Positions 8,197 through 17,438 are shown, counted from the stretch's first letter. The stretch: 64,000 nucleotides of DNA from Neobacillus niacini (GCF_023715785.1 NZ_JAMBOX010000002.1:496001-560000); one strand, 5' to 3'. A program made the numbers and translations. Notes: generated by a model from the sequence alone, not told the origin.

Positions 8197-8964
8197 TTAA
8201 TCATGTATTAACCCATAAAGCTTTTCCAACCCATCTAGCAATCTAGGAGACGGCCGGCAATATAGTTCCTCTTCCAATATGAGAATTTGGTTATCGCTCG
8301 GATAGCCTAACTGATCGTAGCCCTGGCGCTTGGTTACTGTACTTTTTTGCACTTTATTCTTCCTGACTCCAACCCAGGCTAGGCAAATATAGTCGGGTTT
8401 CCGTCGAAGTACATCTTCCCAATCGGTCTGTACGCTGGCCAAGTCCACATCAGCAAAAACATTGACAGCTCCGGCAGCCGTCGATATTTCTGTTAGCCAG
8501 TTGATTTTTCCCGGGGTGAAAATTGGCTTCGGCCACCATTCCCAGTACAATTTTGGGTGATGACCCCTATTATTGGAAAGCTCTTTTACCCTCTCGAGCC
8601 GCGAACGAAATTCCTGGGCAGCCTTCACGCCGCTCTCCGGAACACCAAGTACCTCAGCAGTCCTAATTAAATCCTGCTCAATATCCTCCAATGATTGCGG
8701 ATTCAACACAATATGGGGAATCCCGCGTTCTTGCAACGCTTCCACGTTTTTCTCCATCCCCGGAACACTTAATGAAGCAAGAACGATATCGGGTTCCAAT
8801 TGCTCAACCAAATCCATTTTGATTGATAAATCCGGGCCGAGCTTCGGCAGGTCCCTAATTGCAGTTGGCCAGTCCGAAAAATCATCAACCCCAACCAATA
8901 AGTGGGTAAGGCCCAGATACTCAACAATTTCGGTATTGCTCGGGCATAATGAAATAACTCGCAC
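8197..8964 (-). CDS. Cobalamin-binding / BtuF-like periplasmic-fold protein without signal peptide
   Basis: A 255-residue protein with the class III substrate-binding fold of vitamin B12 and siderophore receptors: RVISLCPSNTEIVEYLGL at the start, then LVGVDDFSDWP, then DIVLASLSVPGMEKNVEAL, then GAVNVFADVDLASVQTDWEDVL, which matches the BtuF/YvrC pattern. There is no signal peptide or lipobox; the mature-like fold starts at residue 1. It is therefore likely cytoplasmic, as for many Bacillus proteins annotated cobalamin-binding. No permease or ATPase gene adjoins it and no B12 riboswitch is seen. GTG start after GGAGGGGAG. Confidence 0.8.
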   Translation of the reverse strand: MRVISLCPSNTEIVEYLGLTHLLVGVDDFSDWPTAIRDLPKLGPDLSIKMDLVEQLEPDIVLASLSVPGMEKNVEALQERGIPHIVLNPQSLEDIEQDLIRTAEVLGVPESGVKAAQEFRSRLERVKELSNNRGHHPKLYWEWWPKPIFTPGKINWLTEISTAAGAVNVFADVDLASVQTDWEDVLRRKPDYICLAWVGVRKNKVQKSTVTKRQGYDQLGYPSDNQILILEEELYCRPSPRLLDGLEKLYGLIHD

Positions 8965-9011
8965 AGACTCCCCTCCTCATAACCTATTGAATATATATTG
9001 GCGACTTCAAG

Positions 9012-9584
9012 CTAAATGTCCTCTTCCTCAATGCTTTCCATCAGTTTAAACAAGAATTGATAAATGAGCTGGTATCCTTCACCAATGCTCATGTTTTCAT
9101 TGAAGCCTTCCATTGAATTTAACGCGAAGTTTAAGTCCCAAAGACCCTCTTGGCCGTTAAACAATAAATCAAACTTCGAACTTTCACTATGTAGATGGCT
9201 ATTTAAAAACTGCTTCAGCTTTTTATCATATTTCTTTTGCAGCTTTATTCCGAGCATGACGTCGTATGTGCCAAAAACATCATCGGCCTCGATTGATACC
9301 GATTCAGCCCGAACTACATCAAACCATTTGGATTCCAGGTAGATGAATTCATTTTTGTGCTTTTTCAGGAAAACAAGCGGCTGGGTTAAAAATGACGATG
9401 ATTCATTGCGAATTAGATTTTCTGTTTCTTTATCGCAGCGTTCGATGTATGCGTCTTCGAACCGAAGACTTGCTTCTTTTTCGATTAATGGCGTATCTGC
9501 CAAACCATGCCTTTCCGCATATTCTTTTTCCTCTTTAAAAATGGCTTCACTTGACATATATTGCTTGATCTGATCCTTTAACAT
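9012..9584 (-). CDS. Hypothetical soluble protein
   Basis: A 190-residue acidic, mostly alpha-helical protein that I do not recognise by motif. It has no membrane segment or signal peptide. Glutamate- and lysine-rich helices make up the first 80 residues, and a WDLNFALNSMEGF segment lies near residue 150. The ATG follows GGAGGAATACG. It ends 47 bases before the cobalamin-binding-like gene, so the two may share a transcript. Confidence 0.8.
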   Translation of the reverse strand: MLKDQIKQYMSSEAIFKEEKEYAERHGLADTPLIEKEASLRFEDAYIERCDKETENLIRNESSSFLTQPLVFLKKHKNEFIYLESKWFDVVRAESVSIEADDVFGTYDVMLGIKLQKKYDKKLKQFLNSHLHSESSKFDLLFNGQEGLWDLNFALNSMEGFNENMSIGEGYQLIYQFLFKLMESIEEEDI

Positions 9585-9645
9585 CGTATTCCTCCATTAC
9601 CAGTTTCATCTATAATATTGAGCGATTTTCACGAAAATAGCAAAT

Positions 9646-9672
9646 AGAGGCGGCCCGATTTGGACCGCCTCT
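9646..9672 (-). terminator. Terminator after the DHA2 exporter gene
   Basis: AGAGGCGG and CCGCCTCT form an 8-bp GC-rich stem with an 11-base loop. On the reverse strand it is followed by a T-rich stretch. It lies 8 bases beyond the exporter stop codon. Confidence 0.7.
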
Positions 9673-9679
9673 CTCGTGT

Positions 9680-11212
9680 TTAATTACCCGCTAATTTCGG
9701 AGCGATTTTTTTTTCGCCTGTAGGCTTATATTCCCCAGGATCTTCTGCTTGTTTTGCACGTTTAATAAAGATGGAAAGAACGATTGCGACAGCCGCAATA
9801 AATGTTGCAATTAAAAATGAATAGTTAATTCCATCCAACATCGCTTTCGCCATAATTTCCTGTTTCATTTGTGCGATCACCTCTGGAGTATGCTGCTGAG
9901 TAAGATTTTTCATGGCTTCGTCGCCAATCTCTTTTGCTCTTGTCTCAGTATGGTTTGACATGATCGTTACCAATAGAGCCGTACCAATTGCCCCGGCCAC
10001 CTGGTTTAGCGTGTTGTTCATTGCCGTGCCGTGTGGATAAAAGCGCGCAGGCAATTGGTTAAGTCCATTTGTCGAAACCGGCATCATGACCATCGACATG
10101 CCAAACATCCGTATAGCATGGAGTGTCATTAAGTACGCATAGGATGTCTCAAAGGTTAATTGGCTGAAAAAGTAAGTCGTTACCGTCATTATTGTCAAAC
10201 CGGCAAGTGCCAGCGGCCGGCCGCCAATTTTATCAAACAACTTTCCAGTGATTGGTGACATAAACGCCATAACCAGCGCACCCGGAAGCAGCATCAAACC
10301 AGCATCCATCGGCGTAATTCCTCTAAGGGTCTGAACATAAATCGGCAACAGCAACATCCCGGAAAACATCGCCATGTTCACAACCATCGTAATCGCTGAA
10401 GCTAAAGCAAACATCGGATATTTATAAATTCGGAAATTTAACAATGGCTGATTTTGTTTTAAAGAGCGCAGGATAAAGGTCACTAATGAAATGACGCCGA
10501 CAGCAATGGTTCCATAGACCTGAGGGCTGTCCCAGCCTTTACTTCCTGCAGAACTAAAGCCGTAAAGAATTCCGCCGAAACCAACACTTGAAAGTAACAA
10601 TGATAGTACGTCAAGACGAATATTTACTTTTCCCTTCTTATCTTTTAATAAGAAGAAGCCGATTAAAATAACGATAATCGCAATAGGTGTTACAAAATGG
10701 AACAGCATTCTCCAATCGTAGTGTTCAATAATCCAGCCTGAAAGTGTAGGCCCAATCGCCGGTGCTGCCATTAAAATCAACCCGAATACACCCATCGCCG
10801 CTCCCCTTCTTTCAATTGGGAAGCTGACAAGCATAACATTCATTAATAAAGGCATTAGAATCGCTGAACCAGCAGCTTGGATCATCCTTCCTGCCAACAA
10901 TAACGGAAAAGCGTGAGCAAAGCCGGCGAGAATTGTACCAGCCGCAAACATGCCCATTGAAAATAGAAATAAGTTCCGAACTGAATACTTCTGGATTAAA
11001 TAGGCAGTCGATGGAATCAAAATCCCATTAACCAACATAAACCCGGTGGACATCCATTGGACTGTCGCCGCATCCACATCCAAATCCTTCATAATCGAAG
11101 GCAGAGCAATGTTTAGTAATGTATTATTTAAAAATGCAATAAATGCGCCAATCATTAGGACAGCAATAATTCCATATGGTGGACGGTCAGTATGTTTAAC
11201 GGATTTCTCCAT
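9680..11212 (-). CDS. DHA2-family (EmrB/QacA-type) MFS drug exporter
   Basis: A 510-residue transporter with about 14 hydrophobic segments, the size and topology of the drug:H+ antiporter-2 family (LmrB, EmrB, QacA). Segment 1 has NNTLLNIALPSIMKDL and segment 5 has the antiporter motif C region (GVFGLILMAAPAIGPTLSGW). The charged C-terminal tail is typical. A TetR-family gene is divergent from it, the classic arrangement for a repressor-controlled efflux pump. The ATG follows GGGGGAAACACC, and a TATAAT lies at 11,274-11,279 on the reverse strand. Confidence 0.92.
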   Translation of the reverse strand: MEKSVKHTDRPPYGIIAVLMIGAFIAFLNNTLLNIALPSIMKDLDVDAATVQWMSTGFMLVNGILIPSTAYLIQKYSVRNLFLFSMGMFAAGTILAGFAHAFPLLLAGRMIQAAGSAILMPLLMNVMLVSFPIERRGAAMGVFGLILMAAPAIGPTLSGWIIEHYDWRMLFHFVTPIAIIVILIGFFLLKDKKGKVNIRLDVLSLLLSSVGFGGILYGFSSAGSKGWDSPQVYGTIAVGVISLVTFILRSLKQNQPLLNFRIYKYPMFALASAITMVVNMAMFSGMLLLPIYVQTLRGITPMDAGLMLLPGALVMAFMSPITGKLFDKIGGRPLALAGLTIMTVTTYFFSQLTFETSYAYLMTLHAIRMFGMSMVMMPVSTNGLNQLPARFYPHGTAMNNTLNQVAGAIGTALLVTIMSNHTETRAKEIGDEAMKNLTQQHTPEVIAQMKQEIMAKAMLDGINYSFLIATFIAAVAIVLSIFIKRAKQAEDPGEYKPTGEKKIAPKLAGN

Positions 11213-11327
11213 GGTGTTTCCCCCTCTAAACTAATTGTTCATTTTTTTATACCCCTGTTTCATACTTACATATATTATACTCTCAGTTCATTTTTTGCAA
11301 TATAAAAATCTTGCATATTTTATAGGT

Positions 11328-11356
11328 TTGTCAGGACAAAAAAAATAAGGTACTAT
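11328..11356 (+). promoter_or_regulatory. Promoter of the TetR gene with overlapping palindrome
   Basis: TTGTCA at 11,328-11,333 and TACTAT at 11,351-11,356 are 17 bases apart and face the regulator gene. The -35 element lies inside the perfect palindrome TTGTC-AG-GACAA (11,328-11,339), a natural candidate for the regulator's operator. Confidence 0.5.
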
Positions 11357-11398
11357 AATTTTATACTCGTAGTCCAAAAAGAATGCAAGGAGATAGTG

Positions 11399-12304
11399 AT
11401 GAATGAACGAAAGCAGCATGTCCTAAGGAAGGCTCATCAGTTGTTTATTGAAAAAGGGTTTCAAGCGACCTCGATCCAAGACATATTGGAATACAGCGGC
11501 ATTTCAAAGGGTACATTTTATAATTATTTCTCTTCCAAGAATGAATTATTAATTGCCGTTTGCAAAAAGTCTGTGGCTGACTTGGAAAAAATGCGCGATG
11601 ACTTATTAATCGGCCAATCGCCCTCAGACATTGAGGTTTTTATAAAACAAATCGAATTGCAATTAAAGTTGAATCGGAAAAATAATCTAATTACACTTTT
11701 TGAAGAGTTAATGTTCTCAGATGACAAAGACATGAAGCAATTTTTCAAGAAGGGGCAAATAAAAAATATTCGCTGGCTTTATCAACGGTTTATTGATCTT
11801 TTCGGGGAAGAAAAGAAACTGTTTTTATTAGATTGTGCAATTATGTTTATGGGTACTCTTCGCGATAATTTAAGATATAGTAACTTGGCTTATCAATCAA
11901 ATACCAATATTGCTGAGGTTGTTCGTTACACGGTAAACCGGTTGGTTAAAATTGTCGATGAAGTGTCAGAGGCGAATGAGCAATTAATTGCACCAGAAAC
12001 TTTGGAAACTTGGCTTCCTAGCAAAAAACCTGGTCCATCATTTAAAAAGGAGCTGCATCACCTTGTTGCTTCTTTAAAAAATTCTCTTCCGGGTACTGAC
12101 CAGCAGGAGAGTCAAACCGAATTGCTTTCGTTTATTGAGGAGGAATTACTGGATTCAAAAAACCCGCGCCGTTTTTTAATTGAGAGTACCATGGCTGCAT
12201 TAACGTCCCTTGGGGATCCAATATGGGAAAATAATCTTCGTCAGTTGAAGCGATTAATTGCGGACTATTTTATCAAAATAGAGGAAATGAAAGAAAACGG
12301 ATGA
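11399..12304 (+). CDS. TetR/AcrR-family transcriptional regulator
   Basis: A 301-residue regulator. Residues about 5-52 form the TetR helix-turn-helix (RKAHQLFIEKGFQATSIQDI, then SGISKGTFYNYFSSKNEL). The rest is a helical ligand-binding region longer than the usual 190-200 residues, with an extra C-terminal part of about 100 residues. I chose the ATG at 11,399, 6 bases after AAGGAG; the GTG just before it is too close. It probably represses the divergent DHA2 exporter, with ligand unknown. Confidence 0.88.
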   Translation: MNERKQHVLRKAHQLFIEKGFQATSIQDILEYSGISKGTFYNYFSSKNELLIAVCKKSVADLEKMRDDLLIGQSPSDIEVFIKQIELQLKLNRKNNLITLFEELMFSDDKDMKQFFKKGQIKNIRWLYQRFIDLFGEEKKLFLLDCAIMFMGTLRDNLRYSNLAYQSNTNIAEVVRYTVNRLVKIVDEVSEANEQLIAPETLETWLPSKKPGPSFKKELHHLVASLKNSLPGTDQQESQTELLSFIEEELLDSKNPRRFLIESTMAALTSLGDPIWENNLRQLKRLIADYFIKIEEMKENG

Positions 12305-12328
12305 GAGGCTGCCCCAGTGACAGCCTCT
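12304..12328. terminator. Terminator after the TetR gene
   Basis: AGAGGCTG and CAGCCTCT form an 8-bp stem that includes the stop codon region, followed by ATTTAT. Confidence 0.65.
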
Positions 12329-12342
12329 ATTTATGTAATATA

Positions 12343-12729
12343 TTATTGAAGAAACGCTTTTTGTATTTCCCAAATAAAGTAATGCCTCGAATATTGCCTT
12401 ACTTCAACAACCGCATCTTCGCCATTTTTCGTAAAAATCAATCCCGATCCCATTTGTTCTTGATACTTCCAGCCTTTTGATGTCATAAAATCCTTTATTA
12501 CCTCATACCGGTCATCCTCTGTACTTTCTGACAAATACCTGCTTCGCTTGTCAGTCTTAGCAAACTGGACATATTTTGAATCACCAAATTGAAGTTTAAC
12601 AGCAGAAACAAGCAGCGGCACTGGATTTCCCTCTTGGAAAATGACAGGTCCAAAAGCACTAATGATAAGACCGGTTCCCATTATCATCATGATCAGAAAT
12701 GGAAGTATATATTTTTTAATCCGTCCCAT
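12343..12729 (-). CDS. Hypothetical single-pass membrane protein
   Basis: A 128-residue protein with one N-terminal membrane segment (about residues 6-28, preceded by KK), so the soluble part likely faces outside. The remaining 95 residues are charged and contain a GWKYQEQMGSGLIFTKNG segment suggesting a small alpha/beta domain. I recognise no family. It is transcribed convergently to the TetR gene and stands alone between terminators. Confidence 0.7.
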   Translation of the reverse strand: MGRIKKYILPFLIMMIMGTGLIISAFGPVIFQEGNPVPLLVSAVKLQFGDSKYVQFAKTDKRSRYLSESTEDDRYEVIKDFMTSKGWKYQEQMGSGLIFTKNGEDAVVEVRQYSRHYFIWEIQKAFLQ

Positions 12730-12812
12730 CTAAACCCTCCAAAACGCCCATTTATTTATTATGACGATCTTACCGGCGTTTTAGTTGCAGTAAAATTGGA
12801 AAACTTTATAAT

Positions 12813-12891
12813 AAAACAGCCTCCTAATTGCGGAGACTGTTTTTCATACAATTATTTATTTTGGGCAGGGCCATCCTTCCAGCGGATGGCC
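12813..12891 (-). terminator. Two consecutive hairpins downstream of the thioesterase
   Basis: GGCCATCC / GGATGGCC (12,869-12,891) forms an 8-bp stem just past the thioesterase stop. A second stem, AAAACAG-CTCC / GGAG-CTGTTTT (12,813-12,844), follows and ends in T-rich sequence on the reverse strand. The second is the better terminator. Confidence 0.65.
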
Positions 12892-12910
12892 GGAAGGGTG
12901 TTTACTAGTC

Positions 12911-13396
12911 TTATTCTTGTTTTATAAATGTACTAGGCATCGAAACGGCGATCACTTCCCCGCGGGCACAAAGCACGTCATTGGCAAAAACTTCTGTTTC
13001 TACCTTGAATTTTTTCGGGTGAATTTCGGTTACCGTTCCGACCGCTTTAAGCGGTACCCCGTGTGGTGTCGGCTTGACAAAGCTTACATTTAAATTGCCG
13101 GTGACAAACCGCGGCGGTTCCGCCCCATCACCCGGTTCGTGGCCATTTTTTCGATGCAGTGCCAAAGCCGCGGATCCGGTGCCATGGCAATCAATAAGCG
13201 AAGCAATTAGTCCGCCATATACGAACCCAGGGGCTGCTAAATGCTCCGGTTTCGGCGAATAAATTGTTACGGTTTGATCCCCTTGCCAGCCTGTTCGAAA
13301 CTGATGGCCTGATTCATTTAGACGCCCACAGCCATAGCACCAGGCTATTTCATCCGGGTAATAATCCTGAATGGCTTTTACTATTATTTCTTCCAT
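12911..13396 (-). CDS. PaaI/hotdog-fold thioesterase
   Basis: A 161-residue hotdog-fold protein of the acyl-CoA thioesterase type. VYGGLIASLIDCHGTGSA is the family's substrate-helix motif with the acidic catalytic residue (D in IDCHG). The start holds an unusual CYGCGR stretch. I prefer the ATG at 13,396 (after GGGGGAAAGAGGA) to one 5 codons upstream, which has no ribosome site. It lies immediately after the alpha-hydroxy-acid oxidase, and the frames nearly overlap, so they form an operon. Substrate unknown. Confidence 0.82.
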   Translation of the reverse strand: MEEIIVKAIQDYYPDEIAWCYGCGRLNESGHQFRTGWQGDQTVTIYSPKPEHLAAPGFVYGGLIASLIDCHGTGSAALALHRKNGHEPGDGAEPPRFVTGNLNVSFVKPTPHGVPLKAVGTVTEIHPKKFKVETEVFANDVLCARGEVIAVSMPSTFIKQE

Positions 13397-13410
13397 TCCT
13401 CTTTCCCCCA

Positions 13411-14562
13411 TTACATTATTTTTAGTAACTCACGGCTCAATTCTTCGATTGACCGCTTGCCTGACAAAGCCAAAGTTAAATCAAAATCGGCAATCAGGTT
13501 GCGTAGCACCTGTTTAACGCCCTCTTCCCCTGCCAATGCCAAACCATACATGTAGGGGCGGCCAACCAACACCGCTCTGGCTCCAAGGGCCAGTGCTTTC
13601 AAGATATCAGATCCTCTGCGAATGCCGCTATCCATTAGTACCGGGATATTGCCTTGGACAGCATCGACCACTTCCGGCAGGGCATCGATGGCGGCAATCG
13701 CCCCGTCGACTTGTCTGCCGCCATGATTGCTGACCACAATCCCGTCAACACCATGTTCGACCGCCAGCTTGGCATCTTCAGGGTGCAGTATGCCTTTTAA
13801 CAAAATTGGCAATGATGTTTGTCCTTTGATAAACTCCAAGTCGTTCCACGTTAATGTTGGATTTCCGAACACGCGCGCCCACAGCATAATCGCCGATTTC
13901 ATGTCCTCATTTGGAGATTTCTCTAATCTTGAACAGAAAACAGGATCAGATAAATAGTTCCCAATTCCTTCCCCTTCGAGGAATGGCAAATAGGCATGCT
14001 CAATATCCTTTTCCCGCCACGCCATCATCGGTGTATCGAGGGTAATGACGATGGCTCCGTAGCCAGCGCCTTCCGCGCGTTTGACCATGCTGGCGGCAAT
14101 TTCCCGGTCATTGCTCCAGTATAATTGGTACCAGCGCTGGCCATGTCCCATTTCGGCTGCCACTTTTTCGAGGCTGTATGTAGATGCGGTACTCGCGATG
14201 AACGGAACCTCCATGGCCGCAGCTGCTCTTGCCGTCGCTAATTCCCCTTCAGGATGGACAATCGACTGCACGCCTACCGGCGCAAGCAATACAGGATAGG
14301 ATAGTTTTTTCCCAAACAGCTCAATGCTTAAATCCCGAGTAGAGGTGTCGCACAGCATTCGCGGGACGATTTGCCATTTTTCGAAGGCCTTATTGTTTTG
14401 CTTTGCCGTTACCTCTGCACCTGCTGAGGCCGCCACATAATAATACGGTTTCGCCTCAAGGCGCTCCTTTGCTTTAGCCTCCAACTCCTCATAGGAAACA
14501 GGGACAATATTCTTTTCAAACTGCTGATAAACCTTGAATTGGACCGAATTACCGAAACTCAT
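13411..14562 (-). CDS. FMN-dependent alpha-hydroxy-acid oxidase (lactate monooxygenase-like)
   Basis: A 383-residue TIM-barrel flavoenzyme that oxidises 2-hydroxy acids such as lactate or glycolate. Visible family signatures are PYYYVAASAGAEVT near residue 40, PVLLAPVGVQSIVHPEGELA, RWYQLYWSND, ILLKGILHPEDA (FMN-contacting lysine) and VSNHGGRQVDGA with the catalytic histidine and substrate-binding arginine. The long N-terminus fits the lactate 2-monooxygenase branch better than short lactate oxidases. AGGGGGAGAG precedes the ATG. Followed by a thioesterase in the same operon. Confidence 0.9.
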   Translation of the reverse strand: MSFGNSVQFKVYQQFEKNIVPVSYEELEAKAKERLEAKPYYYVAASAGAEVTAKQNNKAFEKWQIVPRMLCDTSTRDLSIELFGKKLSYPVLLAPVGVQSIVHPEGELATARAAAAMEVPFIASTASTYSLEKVAAEMGHGQRWYQLYWSNDREIAASMVKRAEGAGYGAIVITLDTPMMAWREKDIEHAYLPFLEGEGIGNYLSDPVFCSRLEKSPNEDMKSAIMLWARVFGNPTLTWNDLEFIKGQTSLPILLKGILHPEDAKLAVEHGVDGIVVSNHGGRQVDGAIAAIDALPEVVDAVQGNIPVLMDSGIRRGSDILKALALGARAVLVGRPYMYGLALAGEEGVKQVLRNLIADFDLTLALSGKRSIEELSRELLKIM

Positions 14563-14655
14563 CTTCTCTCCCCCTCGTAAACGCTTCCATAAATCCTTCT
14601 TATTTGATTTTAAGGAAATGTTGGAAATTTTACAACAATTAAGCTGTTAAAGCTA

Positions 14656-14685
14656 TTGACTTAATTTTCTAGCAAACACTATGAT
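14656..14685 (+). promoter_or_regulatory. SigA-type promoter of pepF
   Basis: TTGACT (14,656-14,661) and TATGAT (14,680-14,685) are separated by 18 bases and lie about 40 bases before the pepF start. Confidence 0.6.
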
Positions 14686-14725
14686 AATTCTTAGTACCAC
14701 GAAATATTATAGGAGGAATTTGCTC

Positions 14726-16544
14726 ATGGAGAAAATAGTGGAAAAACGGCTTACCCGCTCTGAAGTTCAAGAAGATTTGACTTGGAATCTGGCTGATTTA
14801 TTTTTATCTGATGAAGCATGGGAAGCCGAACTTGGGGTAATTGATTGTGAAATCGCGAAATTTGATAGATTCAAGGGCACTTTACATACTGGATCGAAAG
14901 CTTTGTTGGAATGCTTGGAAGCACAAGAGCAGCTTTCGATGAGAATGATTAAGGCCTGGACATATGCAAGCTTAAAACAATCGGCAGATGGAACGGACCC
15001 GGTAAACCAGGCTAATTCTGCAAAAATTGCGGCATTGCGTACAAAAACTGTTGCCGCCCTCTCTTTTATTGACTCGGAAATTCTTCAACTTGATGATGGT
15101 GTTGTTAATCAATTTTTGCAACAGGAGCCTGAGCTTATGGCTTTTCGAAAGAATCTTATGGAGCTTTTAGATTCGAAAACCCACCGGCTCGCTCCGGAAA
15201 CTGAAGAGGTTTTGGCCGCTCTTGGGCAAGTTCATGATGCTCCATATCAAATTTATCAAATGACAAAATTGGCGGATATGGATTTTGAACCAATCGCTGA
15301 TACTAATGGGAATGAACTCTCTGTCTCCTTTGCCCTGTTCGAAAATCGCTATGAATTTTCGCCAGATACAGAGGTTCGCAGAACAGCATACCAATCGTTT
15401 GTTTCGACCTTGAAGAAGTATACCAATACGATGGCAGCAACATACGCTACGGAAGTGAAAAAGCAGGTGACGCTTGCCCGCTTACGCAACTATGAGTCTG
15501 TTACACATATGTTACTGGATCCCCAGCAAGTATCGCTGGAAATGTACAACAATCAGATTGACATTATTTATAAAGAATTGGCACCCCACATGCGCCGCTT
15601 CGCACAGTTGAAGAAAAAAGTGCTGGGCCTCAAAAAAGATCATGTTCTGTGATTTAAAGGCACCACTTGATGCTGATTTTAATCCATCAACAACGTTTGA
15701 GGAAGCAAGCCAATTAATTCATGAGTCCTTAAAAGTCATGGGACCGGAGTATAGTGGGATCATACAACGAGGTTTTAAGGAAAGATGGGTCGACCAGGCA
15801 GACAATGTCGGAAAATCAACAGGTGCTTTTTGTTCCAGCCCTTATGGTGTCCACCCGTACATTCTTATTACCTGGCAGGAAAATATGCGCGGATGCTTCA
15901 CCTTGGCACATGAATTCGGTCATGCTGGACATTTCTATTTGGCCAATAGGAATCAGCGAATCATGAACGTACGTCCTTCCATGTATTTTATTGAGGCGCC
16001 TTCGACAATGAATGAGATGCTGTTAGGTCAGCATTTATTAGATAAGTATAAAGATGACCAGCAAATGAGCCGCTGGGTCATTCTGCAGCTGCTAGGAACC
16101 TACTACCATAACTTTGTCACCCACTTGCTAGAGGCTGAATATCAACGCCGAGTTTATGCGCTTGCCGAAAAAGGCTCAGCACTGACAGCGAAGACGCTGA
16201 CAGAAGTTACCGGAGCGGTGTTATCAGAATTCTGGGGTGACACGGTGGAAATCGATGAAGGGGCCAGCTTGACATGGATGCGCCAGCCGCACTATTATAT
16301 GGGGCTGTATCCATACACCTACTCTGCAGGATTAACCGTTTCAACAGCCGTCGCTCAAATGATTCAGGAAGAAGGCCAGCCAGTCGTTGACAGATGGCTC
16401 GACGTCCTCCGCGCCGGCGGGACCATGAAACCACTGGAACTCATCAAACATGCAGGCTTAGACATGTCAAAACCTGAGCCAATTCGCAAAGCGGTGGCAT
16501 ACGTAGGATCCCTCATTGATGAACTAGAAAGATCATATCAATAG
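14726..16544 (+). pseudogene. pepF: M3-family oligoendopeptidase F, frameshifted
   Basis: An oligoendopeptidase F gene of normal total length (about 605 residues) split in two frames. The first part starts at the ATG at 14,726 after AGGAGG and reads to a TGA at 15,650. The second frame carries the rest, including the zinc motif HEFGHAGH near 15,910 and the C-terminal M3 core. The two frames differ by one extra base between about 15,631 and 15,650. Removing one A from the A6 run at 15,632-15,637 gives LGLKKIMFCDLKAPLD, and removing the G at 15,644 gives LGLKKDHFCDLKAPLD; both fit the family. All catalytic residues remain, so a sequencing error or a very recent mutation is likely. The enzyme degrades 5-20 residue peptides in the cytoplasm. 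Confidence 0.88.
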
Positions 16545-16603
16545 TTACTGTTTTTCTATTGGTGTTATTTCTATTGGTGTCAGGCACCACAAAAAGACAA
16601 TTG

Positions 16604-16638
16604 AGGCCATTTGTCCACCCCAGGTGGACAAATGGCCT
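16604..16638. terminator. Strong bidirectional terminator
   Basis: AGGCCATTTGTCCACC and GGTGGACAAATGGCCT form a perfect 16-bp stem followed by a T-run. It lies between pepF and the convergent AdhE fragment. Just before it, TTCTATTGGTGT is directly repeated and GGTGTCAGGCACC forms a small palindrome. Confidence 0.9.
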
Positions 16639-16669
16639 TTTTAATTTTATTCCATATGTTAATTATTTG

Positions 16670-17377
16670 TTAGACACCTTTATAAGCCTGGCGGTAGATG
16701 GCTGCGAGCTCAGTTATGAGCGGAAGTTTTGGATTAGCTGTCGTGCATTGGTCTTCGAAGGCACGATCTGCCAAGTAATCCACTTTGCTTTCGAATTCCG
16801 CTTGATCGATTCCGGCAGCTTCAATGCTCATTGGAATATCTAGGTCTCTTGCCAAATCAATGATGGCCTGAACGAGGCTATTAACACCTTCTTCTGTCGT
16901 GCTCGCAGGCAGCCCTAGCAATCTTGCAATTTCAGCATAACGCTTATCGGCGATGAAATGTCTATATTTAGGGAATGCCGTAAACTTCTCAGGCTTCGTC
17001 GCATTGTAGCGAATGACATGCGGCAGTAAAATCGTATTGGCCCGGCCATGGGCAATTTGGAATTCGGCCCCAAGCTTATGAGCCAAGCTATGGTTAATGC
17101 CAAGGAACGCATTTGCAAATGCCATCCCGGCAATCGTTGATGCATTATGCATTTTTTCGCGAGCTTCTTCGTCACCGCCATTTTTGTAGGCTCTAGGTAG
17201 ATATTCAAATACTAGCTGAATGGCTTTCATCGCTAATCCATCCGTATAATCATTGGCCATGCAAGAAACATAGGCTTCAATAGCATGTGTCAATACATCC
17301 ATACCGGTATCGGCCGTTACATGTTTCGGCACCGTCATCACGAACTGCGGGTCGATAATCGCTACTCTTTTTGACAT
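16670..17377 (-). pseudogene. C-terminal fragment of bifunctional AdhE (Fe-alcohol dehydrogenase part)
   Basis: A 235-residue frame matching only the end of the bifunctional acetaldehyde-CoA/alcohol dehydrogenase AdhE, which is normally about 870 residues. Seen are VAIIDPQFVMTVPK, then TGMDVLTHAIEAYVS with the Asp and His iron ligands, NHSLAHKLGAEF and AHGRANTILLPHV with the other two histidines. The whole aldehyde dehydrogenase half and the NAD-binding half of the alcohol dehydrogenase are missing, so activity is unlikely. It nevertheless has an ATG with AAGGGGAG 7 bases upstream. That ribosome site sits in a long hairpin. Best read as a deletion remnant; translation is possible. Confidence 0.85.
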
Positions 17378-17384
17378 AAAAATA

Positions 17385-17438
17385 CTCCCCTTGAAGTAAA
17401 CAGATTTTTATTTTTTAATCTGTCTACCTAAAGGGGAG
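17385..17438 (-). promoter_or_regulatory. Long hairpin sequestering the RBS of the AdhE fragment
   Basis: On the reverse-strand transcript CTCCCCTT pairs with AAGGGGAG, and inside it ACAGATT pairs with AATCTGT. The sequence between these arms (AGGTAG / TTACTT) can pair too with G-U pairs, giving about 21 bp in all. The 3' arm is the ribosome binding site, 7 bases before the ATG at 17,377. It could also act as a terminator, since TATTTTT follows the stem. Confidence 0.6.

Noticed and set aside
8965..9011. Cobalamin riboswitch before the BtuF-like gene
   Set aside because: Only 47 bases separate it from the upstream gene, and no B12-box is seen. The other intergenic regions likewise showed no T-box or S-box.
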